A stretch of 64,000 nt of DNA, taken from assembly GCA_963763305.1 (NCBI GenBank), contig CAVXNP010000001.1, positions 1,302,001 through 1,366,000 on the forward strand. The letters run 5' to 3'. The notes under the pieces were generated by a model that searched no databases, was not told the origin of the DNA, and saw nothing but the letters and a program-made list of their open reading frames with translations. Position 1 is the stretch's first letter. Each line of letters starts with the position of its first letter. Position numbers and translations under genes: made by a program. Below, piece by piece: positions 52,327-62,332 of this stretch. Origin of the DNA: CAVXNP01 sp963763305 (GTDB taxonomy: Bacteria; Pseudomonadota; Gammaproteobacteria; Xanthomonadales; Rhodanobacteraceae).

Positions 52327-53355
52327 TCAGCGGCCGGAATGGCCCGGTTCGTCGTAGTCGCGGTGGGTCAGCAGGCCCGGACGGACCAGGTCGACGAAGG
52401 CCTGCGCCTCGGCGCCGAGGAACTTGCCCTTGCGCATGACCACCCCGTAGCTGCGCTGGGGGAAGTAGCGCCGCATGTTGCGCACGGCCAGGCGGCCGCG
52501 ATCGGCCTCGGTGATGCAGATGCCGGTGACGATGGAAATGCCCAGGCCCATCGCCACGTATTCCTTGATCACGTCCCAGCCGCCGACCTCGATCGCCACC
52601 TGGTAGGGAACCTGGCGCTGCTGGAATACCAGGTCCACCAGGCGGTAGGTGGACAGGCGCTGGGGCGGCAGGATCAACCCGTAGGGCGACAGATCCTCCA
52701 GGGTGACCTCCGGCTTGTTCGCCAGCGGGTGGCCCAGCGGCGTGATCAGCATCGGGTCGTACTGACGCATCGGCGCCCAGGCGATGTCGTTGGGCACGTC
52801 CAGCATCGAGCCCACCGCAAAATCGGCCTCGTCCGCGCGCAGCATGGCCAGCCCGTCCTTGCCGGTGACGTTGGCCAGCTGAAGCTGCACCGCCGGGTAG
52901 CGTTCGCGGTAGCGGCGTACCAGGTCCGGCAGCAGGTACTGGATGGTCGAGGTTCCCGCGGCGATCACCAGCTTGCCCGCCGCCATCCCCTGCAGCCGGG
53001 CCTGGAAGTCGCGGTCGATCGCGTCCCAGCCATCGATCAGCGGCCGTGCCAGCTCATACAGCACCTCGCCGGCATCGGTGAGATTGATGCGGCGCCGCCG
53101 TCGCTCCAGCAGCACCGCACCCAGTTCCCGCTCCAGCGCCTGCAACTGCAGGCTCACGGTCGGCTGCGACAGGAACAGCGCCTCGGCCGCACGGCTGAGC
53201 GTGCCCAGCTTCACCGTACTGACGAACGCGCGCAACTGCTTGAGCCGGTTGCCCTTGTAGTAGAAGCGCTCCGGTTCATCCACACCATCGCGTTTTCGCG
53301 TGACGGCACGGCTGGAAGCAGGGTGGGACACGGCGTTTCGGGTGCTCTTTTTCAT
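52327..53355 (-). CDS. LysR family transcriptional regulator (CysB-like), divergent from aceB
   Basis: 342 residues. The winged HTH covers about residues 35-95 (KQLRAFVSTVKLGTLSRAAE, then LFLSQPTVSLQLQALERELGAVLLERRRRR), followed by the periplasmic-binding-protein-like effector domain (KLVIAAGTSTIQYLLPDLVRRY; EVGGWDVIKEYVAMGLGISI, a CysB-type signature). A basic N-terminal extension of about 30 residues precedes the HTH. I choose ATG 53355, where GAGCGGG lies upstream; ATG 53382 would add nine residues. Divergence from aceB, 121 bases away, with a LysR-box candidate between, makes it the likely regulator of the glyoxylate shunt. Confidence 0.88.
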   Translation of the reverse strand: MKKSTRNAVSHPASSRAVTRKRDGVDEPERFYYKGNRLKQLRAFVSTVKLGTLSRAAEALFLSQPTVSLQLQALERELGAVLLERRRRRINLTDAGEVLYELARPLIDGWDAIDRDFQARLQGMAAGKLVIAAGTSTIQYLLPDLVRRYRERYPAVQLQLANVTGKDGLAMLRADEADFAVGSMLDVPNDIAWAPMRQYDPMLITPLGHPLANKPEVTLEDLSPYGLILPPQRLSTYRLVDLVFQQRQVPYQVAIEVGGWDVIKEYVAMGLGISIVTGICITEADRGRLAVRNMRRYFPQRSYGVVMRKGKFLGAEAQAFVDLVRPGLLTHRDYDEPGHSGR

Positions 53356-53383
53356 GCGCCCGCTCAATGGCTTGGACGCCATA

Positions 53384-53399
53384 TTAGATAACTTAATAA
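53384..53399. promoter_or_regulatory. Candidate LysR-type binding box
   Basis: TTAGATAACTTAATAA carries the partly symmetric T-N11-A pattern of LysR regulators. It lies between the divergent lysR and aceB starts, in an island much richer in A and T than the rest of the window. Confidence 0.4.
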
Positions 53400-53419
53400 G
53401 TGAAATTGAAACATTTGGT

Positions 53420-53448
53420 TTGTCAAAGACGCATTCGGCGCCTAGCTT
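53420..53448 (+). promoter_or_regulatory. Candidate aceB promoter
   Basis: TTGTCA at 53420-53425, a 17-bp spacer, then TAGCTT at 53443-53448. This would start transcription about 22 bases before the aceB ATG, with AGGAG in the leader. The -35 match is good and the -10 only fair. Confidence 0.4.
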
Positions 53449-53476
53449 CTGCCCCATCGCACCAGGAGCCTGCCCC

Positions 53477-55105
53477 ATGGCCGTACCCAAGGAAAAACTC
53501 GATCTGTCGCCGCTGCAGCTGCGCGGCAACCTCACTGCCAGCCAGGCCGCCCTGCTCGGCCCGGAGGCGTCGGCCTTCCTGGTCGACCTGCACCGCCGTT
53601 TCGACGCCCGCCGCCGGGAGTTGCTGGAGCTGCGTCGAAAGCAGCAGGCACGCTACGACGCCGGCGAACTACCCGACTTCCGCGCCGACACCCGTGCCAT
53701 CCGCGAGGGCGACTGGCGCGTGGCGCCGATACCCGCGGCGCTGCAGGACCGCCGGGTGGAGATCACCGGACCGGTCGAGCGCAAGATGGTCATCAACGCG
53801 CTGAACTCCGGCGCCAAGGTGTTCATGGCCGACTTCGAGGACTCCTCCGCGCCGACCCTGGCCAACCAGCTGGACGGCCAGCAGAACCTGCGCGACGCGG
53901 TGGCCGGGACCATCGAGCTGACCACCGCCGAGGGCAAGCACTACCGCCTGGGCGACAACCCGGCGGTGCTGGTGGTGCGCCCGCGCGGCTGGCACCTGCC
54001 GGAGAAGCACCTGAGCGTGGACGGCCAGCCGATGGCCGGGGCGCTGGTCGACTTCGGCCTGTTCGCCTTCCACAACGCGCACGCCCTGCAGCAGCGCGAC
54101 CGCGGCCCGTACTTCTACCTGCCCAAGCTGCAGAGCATGGAAGAGGCCGCCCTGTGGGACCAGGTGATGGCGCATGCCGAGCAGGTACTGCAGCTGCCGC
54201 GTGGCTGCATGAAAGCGACCGTGCTGATCGAGACGCTGCCGGCGGCCTTCGAGATGGACGAGATCCTGCATGCGCTGCGCGAACGGGTCGTCGGCCTCAA
54301 TTGCGGCCGCTGGGACTACATCTTTTCCTACCTGAAGACCCTGCGCAGCCACTGCGACCGGGTGCTGCCCGAGCGCAGCCAGGTGCAGATGGGCGTGCCG
54401 TTCCTGAAGGCCTATTCGGAACTGCTGATCCAGACCTGCCACCGCCGCGGCGCGTTCGCGATGGGCGGCATGGCCGCGCAGATCCCGATCAAGGGCGACG
54501 ACGCGGCCAACCAGGCCGCGCTGGACAAGGTGCGCGCGGACAAGCTGCGCGAGGTGCAGGCCGGCCACGACGGCACCTGGGTGGCGCACCCGGCACTGGT
54601 CCCGGTGGCGCAGGCGATCTTCGACGAGTACATGCCCACGCCCAACCAGCTGAACGTGTTGCGCGAGGACGTCCGGGTTACCCGGCAGCAGTTGCTGGCG
54701 CCCTGTGTGGGCACCATCAGCCGGGCCGGCTTCGACAACAACGTGGAGGTGAGCCTGCGTTACACCGCCGCGTGGCTGGACGGCCTGGGCTGCGTGCCGA
54801 TCCACCACCTGATGGAGGACGCGGCCACCGCCGAGATCGCCCGGGCCCAGTTGTGGCAGTGGCTGCACCACAGCGATGCGCGGCCGGACGAGCAGTGCTG
54901 CGAGGCGCTGGAGTTCTCCGACCATGCACCGATCGACATGGCGTTGTTCGACCAGGCGCTGGCCGCACACACCCACCAGCTGCGCGACAGCGACCTGCCC
55001 GGCGCCGCCCGCGCCGACCAGGCCGCCGCCCTGCTCGAGTCGCTGATCCATGCCGATCAGCTGGCCGACTTCCTCACCCTGCCGGCGTACGACCGCCTGG
55101 CCTGA
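53477..55105 (+). CDS. aceB: Malate synthase A
   Basis: 542 residues. It condenses glyoxylate with acetyl-CoA to malate, the second step of the glyoxylate bypass. Signature stretches are FMADFEDSSAPTLANQLDGQ, VVRPRGWHLPEKHL (catalytic Arg), LIETLPAAFEMDEILHAL, LNCGRWDYIFSYLKT, and FAMGGMAAQIPIK. The C-terminal part supplies the catalytic Asp region (MEDAATAEIARAQLWQWLHH). The length matches form A (about 530-540) rather than GlcB (about 720). ATG 53477 has AGGAG 8 bases upstream; in-frame upstream codons belong to the regulator region. aceA follows after 166 bases containing a REP copy. Confidence 0.96.
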   Translation: MAVPKEKLDLSPLQLRGNLTASQAALLGPEASAFLVDLHRRFDARRRELLELRRKQQARYDAGELPDFRADTRAIREGDWRVAPIPAALQDRRVEITGPVERKMVINALNSGAKVFMADFEDSSAPTLANQLDGQQNLRDAVAGTIELTTAEGKHYRLGDNPAVLVVRPRGWHLPEKHLSVDGQPMAGALVDFGLFAFHNAHALQQRDRGPYFYLPKLQSMEEAALWDQVMAHAEQVLQLPRGCMKATVLIETLPAAFEMDEILHALRERVVGLNCGRWDYIFSYLKTLRSHCDRVLPERSQVQMGVPFLKAYSELLIQTCHRRGAFAMGGMAAQIPIKGDDAANQAALDKVRADKLREVQAGHDGTWVAHPALVPVAQAIFDEYMPTPNQLNVLREDVRVTRQQLLAPCVGTISRAGFDNNVEVSLRYTAAWLDGLGCVPIHHLMEDAATAEIARAQLWQWLHHSDARPDEQCCEALEFSDHAPIDMALFDQALAAHTHQLRDSDLPGAARADQAAALLESLIHADQLADFLTLPAYDRLA

Positions 55106-55186
55106 GCGGCGGCAGCCGTTCGCCGGGCTGGTTTAGCGCAGGCGAGACGGCGGCCAACGACAACGACCAACGACCAACGACCAAGA

Positions 55187-55212
55187 GCATCGCGGCTGAA
55201 GCCGCTCCTACA
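55187..55212. repeat. Single REP palindrome between aceB and aceA
   Basis: GCATCGCGGCTGAAGCCGCTCCTACA, a GGAGCGG-family palindrome. It is preceded by a short tandem CGACCAA repeat (about three copies, 55160-55183). Placed inside the aceBA unit, it could attenuate read-through or stabilise the aceB 3' end. Confidence 0.75.
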
Positions 55213-55271
55213 AAGACCGAGAACCCACGCGGCCACGCCGCCTGCCTTGCCCTTTTGCTACGGAGAGTTCC

Positions 55272-56567
<1,296 letters not shown>

Positions 56568-57324
56568 TCGAAGGGGGCCTGTCCCGACCCTGCGACCGCT
56601 CGGCTTTGGTACGCCGGGGGCGTCTCCGGGCGCGGCTCGGCCCTCTCTTTGGCTTTCAGCCTTGCTCGCGTTTCCGTGATCGGGCCCGCCTGCCGCGGGC
56701 CTTCCTCTCACGGGGCATCGCCCTGGTTCGGCGCCTTCGGCAACCGGGCGCGCCTGCCGGGGCTTTCCTGCATGCCGGCCAGCGCCACCGATCAGCGCTG
56801 CCGCGAATCTGGCTCGCCTGCCGCGGCACCTTCCTATCGTCACACCGGTAAGCCTTGGAAAGTGACTCCGGCCGGCGGGCTTCGGCAGCCCACCCCCCAA
56901 CGTACCCCCGGCTCAACTTACGGGCAATGCGCCAGCGCGCCGCCCCTTGCGGGGACAACCAAGCGCTCGCGGTATAGCGGCGGCAAGCGAGCGAAGGAGA
57001 CGGCTCGCCCGCCGGAGCAAGCCCTTCAGGGCTATTAATCCCATCGTGTTGCGCCAGGCCATTTCTTTGGGTCACCTTTCTTTGGGCCAGCAAAGAAAGG
57101 TGGCTCGCTGGCCGGCAGGCCAGCGAAAGCCCGCGGCAGGCGAGCCCGGTCGCGGAAGCATCGCACCAGAGCCCCATTCAATGGGAACGAAAACAACGCG
57201 CCCGGCTGCCACGCCACACCGACACTGCGGTTCCGCCGACTGACAGTACCGGCGCAGGCGCGCGCCAGCGCTCCCCCCAACTCGGGCGTGAGCTCGCCCC
57301 CCAGTCATTGAGCTCGCCCCCCAG
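56568..57324. repeat. Intergenic repeat block with a CTTTCTTTG hairpin
   Basis: No gene is convincing. The left part repeats degenerate versions of GGGCTCGCCTGCCGCGGGCC in both directions (near 56685, 56745, 56812 and, inverted, 57128). At 57073-57102 there is a perfect 12-bp hairpin, CACCTTTCTTTG-GGCCAG-CAAAGAAAGGTG, flanked by a further TTTCTTTGGGTCA. Similar CAAAGAAAGTGACCCAAAG segments are, from memory, recurrent intergenic elements in Xanthomonadaceae. A 20-bp direct repeat TGAGCTCGCCCCCCAGTCAT occurs twice back-to-back at 57289-57328; the second copy contains the stop codon of the antiporter gene. Confidence 0.55.
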
Positions 57325-59124
57325 TCATGCGGCCTCCGCCTCCACCACCGGCGGCACCAGCGCCGTGACGTTCCAGCCCGGCTTGGGCTCGAGCACCCGC
57401 TTGGCCGAGGCGATGCGCAGGGCGCCCTTTTCCTCCACCCCGAACAGCAGCACGCTACCGGCACCATGCTGCTCCAGGAACTGCGGCCAGTCGAAGGTGC
57501 TGCTCAGGCGGGTGGAGCGGACCCGCCAGCCCTGCTGCAGCAGCTCGGCGAAACGGCCGTGGGTCATGCCCTCCTCGAACAGGGGTGGTGCCAGCAGGTT
57601 GCCGGCGATCGCGGCCCGGTCGCTGTTTTCCTGCAGCGACAGGTTACGCAGCCGATAGACCTTTTCCCGCCCGAACTCGCGGCGGTAGTGCACGCAGGCC
57701 AGCGAGTTGCGCTCGCGATGGGTGGACAACGCCAGCAGGCGGCCGATACCGGAAAGGTCAAGATTGCGCTCGGCGTGCGGTGAGGCCGGGTTGCCATAGA
57801 AGGTGCTCAGGCCATCCATGCGCGCGCGGCGGATGCCCTCCCACTCGTCGTCGGCCACCACCACATGCACGCCGGCATCGACCAGCGCCCTGGCCAGTAC
57901 CCGCGCCACCTCGTCCGAGCCGAACACCAGCACGCCGCGCGGCTCCGGTTCGGCGACCTTGAGCCAGCGGGCCAGCGGCCGCGCGGTCGCGCTTTGCAGC
58001 ACCACCGTGCCGATGATCAGGATGAAGACCAGCGGCACCAGCGCATCGGCGCCCGGCATGCCGATCGCCTGCAGCCGCAGCGCGAACAGCGCCGATACCG
58101 ATGCGGCCACGATGCCGCGGGGGGCGACCCAGCCGATCAGCACCTGTTCGCGCCAGCTCAGCGAACTGCCCAGGCCGACCGCGAACACCGCCAGTGGTCG
58201 CACCACGAATTGGGCCACCACGAAAATCCCGATACCCGCCAACAAGACGCCACCGGGCAGCGGCCATGGCAGGCGTGCGGCCAACAGGATGAAGAGGCTC
58301 GACACCAGCAGCGTGGTGAGGTGCTCCTTGAAATCCATGATGTCGTCGATGTGCACGCCACGCAGGTTGCCCAGGGTGATGCCCATCAGGGTCACCGCCA
58401 GCAGGCCGGACTCGTGCTCCAGGCTGTTGGACACGCTGTAGGCCAGCAGCACGGTGGCCAGCACGCCGTAGTTCTGCAGGTATTCGGGGATCATCTGGCG
58501 GCGCAGCAGAACCGCCAGCAGCCACGCTGCCCCGGTACCCACGCCGGCACCGCTGAGCAGGGTCAGCGCGAACACGCCCAGGGTATGGCCCTGTTGTTGG
58601 GAGACGATGCCTTCGAAGATCAGCACGGCGAACAGCGCGCCGAGCGGATCGATGACGATGCCCTCCCAGCGCAACGTGTTGGCGATCCGCGCGTTGGGCC
58701 GCAGCGTGCGCAGCATCGGCGAGATCACGGTCGGGCCGGTGACGCAGGTGAGCGCGCCGAACAGCAGCGAGATTTCCCAGCTCAGACCCGCGATCAGGTG
58801 CGCGGCGAGCGCCAGCAACAGCCAGGAAAGCAGCGCGCCGTAGCTGACCAGGCCGCGCACGGCGCGCCCGATCCCCGGCAATTCATGAAAGCGCAGGCTC
58901 AGGCTGCCCTCGAACAGGATCAGCGCCACCGCCAGCGAGATCATCGGAAACAGCAACGGACCCAGCAGCCGGTCCGGATCGAGCAGGCCACTGACCGGCC
59001 CGAGCACGATGCCGGCCAGCAACAGGAACAGGATCGCCGGCAATTTCACCCGCCAGGCCAGCCATTGGGCGAGAAAACCGATGCCGAGCATGCCCGACAA
59101 CATCAGCCCCAATTCGAGGGTCAT
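57325..59124 (-). CDS. Kef/CPA-type cation:proton antiporter with RCK domain
   Basis: 599 residues. About twelve hydrophobic helices occupy the first 400 residues, with LPAILFLLLAGIVLGP, TCVTGPTVISPMLRT, RWEGIVIDPLGALFAVLIFE (an acidic residue in a membrane helix, as in CPA exchangers) and GWVAPRGIVAASVSALFA. A TrkA-N/RCK Rossmann domain follows (GVLVFGSDEVARVLARALVD, about residue 410), then a C-terminal extension. The family exchanges K+ or Na+ for H+; which ion is not readable. ATG 59124 is preferred because AAGGA lies 7 bases upstream. The stop codon lies within a 20-bp duplicated segment. Confidence 0.9.
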   Translation of the reverse strand: MTLELGLMLSGMLGIGFLAQWLAWRVKLPAILFLLLAGIVLGPVSGLLDPDRLLGPLLFPMISLAVALILFEGSLSLRFHELPGIGRAVRGLVSYGALLSWLLLALAAHLIAGLSWEISLLFGALTCVTGPTVISPMLRTLRPNARIANTLRWEGIVIDPLGALFAVLIFEGIVSQQQGHTLGVFALTLLSGAGVGTGAAWLLAVLLRRQMIPEYLQNYGVLATVLLAYSVSNSLEHESGLLAVTLMGITLGNLRGVHIDDIMDFKEHLTTLLVSSLFILLAARLPWPLPGGVLLAGIGIFVVAQFVVRPLAVFAVGLGSSLSWREQVLIGWVAPRGIVAASVSALFALRLQAIGMPGADALVPLVFILIIGTVVLQSATARPLARWLKVAEPEPRGVLVFGSDEVARVLARALVDAGVHVVVADDEWEGIRRARMDGLSTFYGNPASPHAERNLDLSGIGRLLALSTHRERNSLACVHYRREFGREKVYRLRNLSLQENSDRAAIAGNLLAPPLFEEGMTHGRFAELLQQGWRVRSTRLSSTFDWPQFLEQHGAGSVLLFGVEEKGALRIASAKRVLEPKPGWNVTALVPPVVEAEAA

Positions 59125-59314
59125 CCACGGTCCTTCAGCCACACGGCCGTTCATCGGACCACGCCGACGCCGACGCGTCCAGCGCATCGCCAGCAGGCAT
59201 CGAAAAAGGGGGGAGCGGACGGGCAGGAGAAGAAGCCTGCCCCGGTAGCGGCGGGAGGGGGGGGACCGGTACCGGGGCGGCGTGTCGTTCTAATTAAAGA
59301 ACCGACAGGTGCAG

Positions 59315-59342
59315 ATATTAGCGCCTCGCCGGCACAAGTCAA
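59315..59342 (-). promoter_or_regulatory. Promoter of the antiporter gene
   Basis: Minus-strand TTGACT (59342-59337), a 16-bp spacer, then TAATAT (59320-59315). This is the clearest sigma-70-like pair in the window. It would give a leader of about 180 bases before ATG 59124. The leader contains a perfect hairpin GGGCAGG-8-CCTGCCC (59242-59221) and, 13 bases on, a run of five T residues. Confidence 0.6.
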
Positions 59343-59456
59343 TACCCGGGAGTTTGGTAATTGGGGTGAGACCCTGTTGCGCTCCTGCGCGTCCCTCCGC
59401 ACCGACCGGCAACGGTGGGCCCAAGCCCGCCATGGCTACGACGCCAGCACAAAGCC

Positions 59457-60221
59457 GGTGGGCTGAAGCCCACCCTACGAAGCTTCGGTTCGGCCGGGCA
59501 CCGCATCAAGAACTCCGTCCCGCAGGGTGGGCTTCAGCCCACCATGGCCCCGACGCCAGCGCAAAAGCCGGTGGGCTGAAGCCCACCCTACGAAGCTGCG
59601 GTTTGGCCGGGCACCGCATCAAGAACTCCGTCCCGTAGGGTGGGCTTCAGCCCACCATGGCCCCGACGCCAGCGCAAAAGCCGGTGGGCTGAAGCCCACC
59701 CTACGAAGCTGCGGTTTGGCCGGGCACCGCATCAAGAACTCCGTCCCGTAGGGTGGGCTTCAGCCCACCATGGCCCCGACGCCAGCGCAAAAGCCGGTGG
59801 GCTGAAGCCCAGCCTACGAAGCTGCGGTTCGGCCGGGCACCGCATCAAGAACTCCGTCCCGTAGGGTGGGCTTCAGCCCACCATGGCTCCGACGCCAGCG
59901 CAAAAGCCGGTGGGCTGAAGCCCACCCTACGAAGCTGCGGTTTGGCCGGGCACCGCATCAAGAACCCCGTCCCGCAGGGTGGGCTTCAGCCCACCATGGC
60001 CCCGACGCCAGCGCAAAAGCCGGTGGGCTGAAGCCCACCCTACGAAGCTGCGGTTCGGCCGGGCACCGCATCAAGAACTCCGTCCCGTAGGGTGGGCTTC
60101 AGCCCACCATGGCCCCGACGCCAGCGCAAAAGCCGGTGGGCTGAAGCCCACCCTACGAAGCTGCGGTTTGGCCGGGCACCGCATCAAGAACTCCGTCCCG
60201 TAGGGTGGGCTTCAGCCCACC
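59457..60221. repeat. REP array, GGTGGGC family, seven units of exactly 113 bp
   Basis: Direct palindromes start near 59522, 59635, 59748, 59861, 59974, 60087 and 60200, each exactly 113 bases after the last, alternating with inverted copies. Spacers are CATGGCCCCGACGCCAGCGC inside a pair and CTGCGGTTTGGCCGGGCACC plus ATCAAGAACTCCGTCCCG between pairs. Units differ by only one to a few bases, so the amplification is recent. The array lies between the antiporter promoter and the 3' end of comM. Positions 59343-59456 hold nothing recognisable. Confidence 0.95.
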
Positions 60222-60258
60222 ACCCGCAACCGCAGGCCAGCAAGCCGGGCCCCGATGG

Positions 60259-61755
60259 CTACAGGCGGCGGTACTGCAGCGCTTCGGCCAGGTGGGCCCG
60301 GTCAAGCATCGCGGCACCGCCGTCGAGGTCGGCGATGGAACGCGCGACGCGGAGGATGCGATGGTAGGCGCGGGCGGAGAAGCCCAGCCGCTCCAGGGCG
60401 GCATCGAACCAGCGTCGCTCGGCCGGGCCCAGCGCGCAATCGCGTTCGAGCTCGCGGCTGCTGATCTCCGCATTGGGCCGCCCGGCCCGGGCCAGCGCCT
60501 GCTGCCGGGCCTTGATCACCCGCGCGCGAACCGTGGCCGAATCCTCGTCGTAGCTCCCGCGCGGCGCCCCCAGCTCGGACAGCGGAACGCGCGGCACGTC
60601 CACGAACAGGTCGATCCGGTCCATCAGCGGCCCGGACACCCTGGAGCGGTAGCGATGGATCTGGTCCGGCGTGCAATGGCAGCGTTCGCGCGCGTCCCCG
60701 GCATAACCGCAGGGACATGGGTTCATGGCCGCCACCAGCTGGAACTGCGCCGGAAAGGTGCACTGGCGGGCCGCGCGCGAGACCACGATCTGGCCGGACT
60801 CCATCGGCTCGCGCAACACCTCCAGCACGTGGCGGCTGAACTCGGGCAGCTCGTCCAGGAACAATACGCCGTTGTGGGCCAGCGAGATCTCGCCCGGCCG
60901 GGGGGACGAGCCGCCGCCGACCAGGGCCACGCCCGAGGCGGTGTGATGCGGCGCCCGGAACGGGCGGCAGCGCCACAAGGCGGGCTCGACGCTCTGGCCG
61001 GCCACCGACAGCACCGCGCAGGTTTCCAGCGCCTCGAGTTCACCCAGCGGCGGAAGGATCCCGGGCAGGCGTTCGGCCAGCATGGTCTTGCCGGTACCCG
61101 GCGGACCCATCAGCAGCAGGTGGTGGCCGCCCACCGCTGCGATTTCGAGCGCGCGACGCGCCTGCAACTGGCCGCGCACGTCGATCAGGTCCGCGCCACC
61201 GGCCGTACCCTCTGCCACCGCACCGGTCGGTGGATCCAGCCGGCCCCCGTCGCGCAGCCAGGCGCAGACCTCGGCCAGGGTATCGGCAACCAGCACGTCG
61301 GCGTCGGACACCAGCGCGGCCTCGGCCGCGTTGGCACGTGGCACCACCACGCGGCGACCGCGAGCGCGCGCGCGCAGCAGTGCCGGCAACACGCCGGACA
61401 CCGCACGCAGATCACCCGACAACGCCAGTTCGCCCAGGAACTCGCAGTCGTCCAGCTTTTCCCGCGGCACCTGGCCGCCAGCGGCCAGGATACCCAGGGC
61501 AATGGCCAGGTCGAAACGGCCGCCGTCCTTGGGCAGCTCGGCCGGGGCCAGGTTCACGGTGACCCTGCGGTTGGGATAGTCGAAGGCAGTGTTCTGGATC
61601 GCCACCCGGACGCGGTCACGCGATTCGCGCACCGCCGCTTCGGGCAGGCCGACGATATGGGTACCGGGCAGACCGCCGGACAAGTGGACCTCGACCATCA
61701 CCTGAGGGGCCGACACACCCTCCTGGGCCCGGCTGAGCGTCACGGCAAGACTCAT
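60259..61755 (-). CDS. comM: ComM/YifB family Mg-chelatase-like AAA+ ATPase
   Basis: 498 residues. An N-terminal Lon-like/ChlI domain (VEVHLSGGLPGTHIVGLPEA, then NLAPAELPKDGGRFDLAIAL) is followed by the AAA+ module, with Walker A GPPGTGKT (217-224), FRAPHHTAS, the Walker B region GVLFLDELPEFSRHVLE and the zinc-ribbon-like PCPCGYAGD...CHCT. ComM is a hexameric helicase promoting branch migration during natural transformation. The C-terminal helical region RAYHRILRVARSIADL is typical. It is followed by a 113-bp REP array and preceded by ubiK on the same strand, with a terminator between. Confidence 0.95.
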   Translation of the reverse strand: MSLAVTLSRAQEGVSAPQVMVEVHLSGGLPGTHIVGLPEAAVRESRDRVRVAIQNTAFDYPNRRVTVNLAPAELPKDGGRFDLAIALGILAAGGQVPREKLDDCEFLGELALSGDLRAVSGVLPALLRARARGRRVVVPRANAAEAALVSDADVLVADTLAEVCAWLRDGGRLDPPTGAVAEGTAGGADLIDVRGQLQARRALEIAAVGGHHLLLMGPPGTGKTMLAERLPGILPPLGELEALETCAVLSVAGQSVEPALWRCRPFRAPHHTASGVALVGGGSSPRPGEISLAHNGVLFLDELPEFSRHVLEVLREPMESGQIVVSRAARQCTFPAQFQLVAAMNPCPCGYAGDARERCHCTPDQIHRYRSRVSGPLMDRIDLFVDVPRVPLSELGAPRGSYDEDSATVRARVIKARQQALARAGRPNAEISSRELERDCALGPAERRWFDAALERLGFSARAYHRILRVARSIADLDGGAAMLDRAHLAEALQYRRL

Positions 61756-61826
61756 GCGGACGGCCCGCGGGGAGGTGCGATGGGTCCGCTGTGCGGCATG
61801 GACGCGCCACTCCGTCTGCGCTGGAC

Positions 61827-61877
61827 AAAAAATAACCGCCCCCGATCTTCTCGGGGTGAGGTGACAATCGGGGGCGG
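61827..61877 (-). terminator. Rho-independent terminator of ubiK
   Basis: On the minus strand, CCGCCCCCGAT pairs with ATCGGGGGCGG (61867-61877 with 61836-61846), followed by TTATTTTTT. The stem is a perfect 11 bp with a 20-base loop region. It lies 22 bases after the ubiK stop and 72 bases before the comM start. Confidence 0.85.
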
Positions 61878-61898
61878 CTCCCGGGAGCTGGAGTACTG

Positions 61899-62156
61899 CT
61901 AGAGCCCGCGGGCAGTCGCATCGGCCTCGAGTTCGCCTATGCGCCTTTCCAATTCGTCGACCTGTGCACGGGTCCTGGCGAGGACCTGGCTTTGCACGTC
62001 AAACTCTTCGCGGGTGACGAGCTCGAGGCGACGCAATCCTTGCGTCAGGACATCGTAGAAATTGGCTCGCAAATCCTGATGCGCCTGCGCCAACCCTGGC
62101 GGGACCAAAGAAACAAGTCGCTGGGCAATTTGGTCGATATCCTGCCTGTCCATCAT
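61899..62156 (-). CDS. ubiK: Ubiquinone biosynthesis accessory factor UbiK (YqiC/BMFP family)
   Basis: 85 residues. Typical YqiC sequence: DIDQIAQRLVSLVPPGLAQA, DLRANFYDVLTQGLRRLELV and TREEFDVQSQVLARTRAQVD, ending in a coiled-coil ELERRIGELEADA. UbiK forms a complex with the SCP2-domain protein UbiJ and supports aerobic ubiquinone synthesis. The start is one of two consecutive ATGs (62156 or 62153). A longer reading frame reaching 62303 is upstream DNA. Its own terminator follows. It is divergent from the P-II gene. Confidence 0.88.
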   Translation of the reverse strand: MMDRQDIDQIAQRLVSLVPPGLAQAHQDLRANFYDVLTQGLRRLELVTREEFDVQSQVLARTRAQVDELERRIGELEADATARGL

Positions 62157-62235
62157 GGAAGGCGCCTCGCACTTGTCGAAATGAAGTGTAGGTGAACCAT
62201 CAAAGCTCCCGCCATCGGCCCGCTCCGCCAAAAGA

Positions 62236-62253
62236 TGTAGGCATTGTCCTACA
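62236..62253. promoter_or_regulatory. Small palindrome in the ubiK/P-II divergent region
   Basis: TGTAGG-CATTGT-CCTACA, 6-bp arms, 97 bases before the P-II start. It could be a protein-binding site or a small REP-related remnant (its half reads GTAG). Nothing decides between these. Confidence 0.3.
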
Positions 62254-62332
62254 CGACACCCCGACACGACAGCCGCCAGCGGGAAAGGCACAATAGCGGG
62301 CACGCCGTGCGGTACGGCGCGAAGGAGTTTCC

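Noticed and set aside
59457..60221. CRISPR-like regular spacing in the 113-bp array (and in the other arrays)
   Set aside because: Both repeat and spacer are conserved between units and the repeats are palindrome pairs in alternating orientation; there are no unique spacers and no cas genes. These are REP/BIME arrays.
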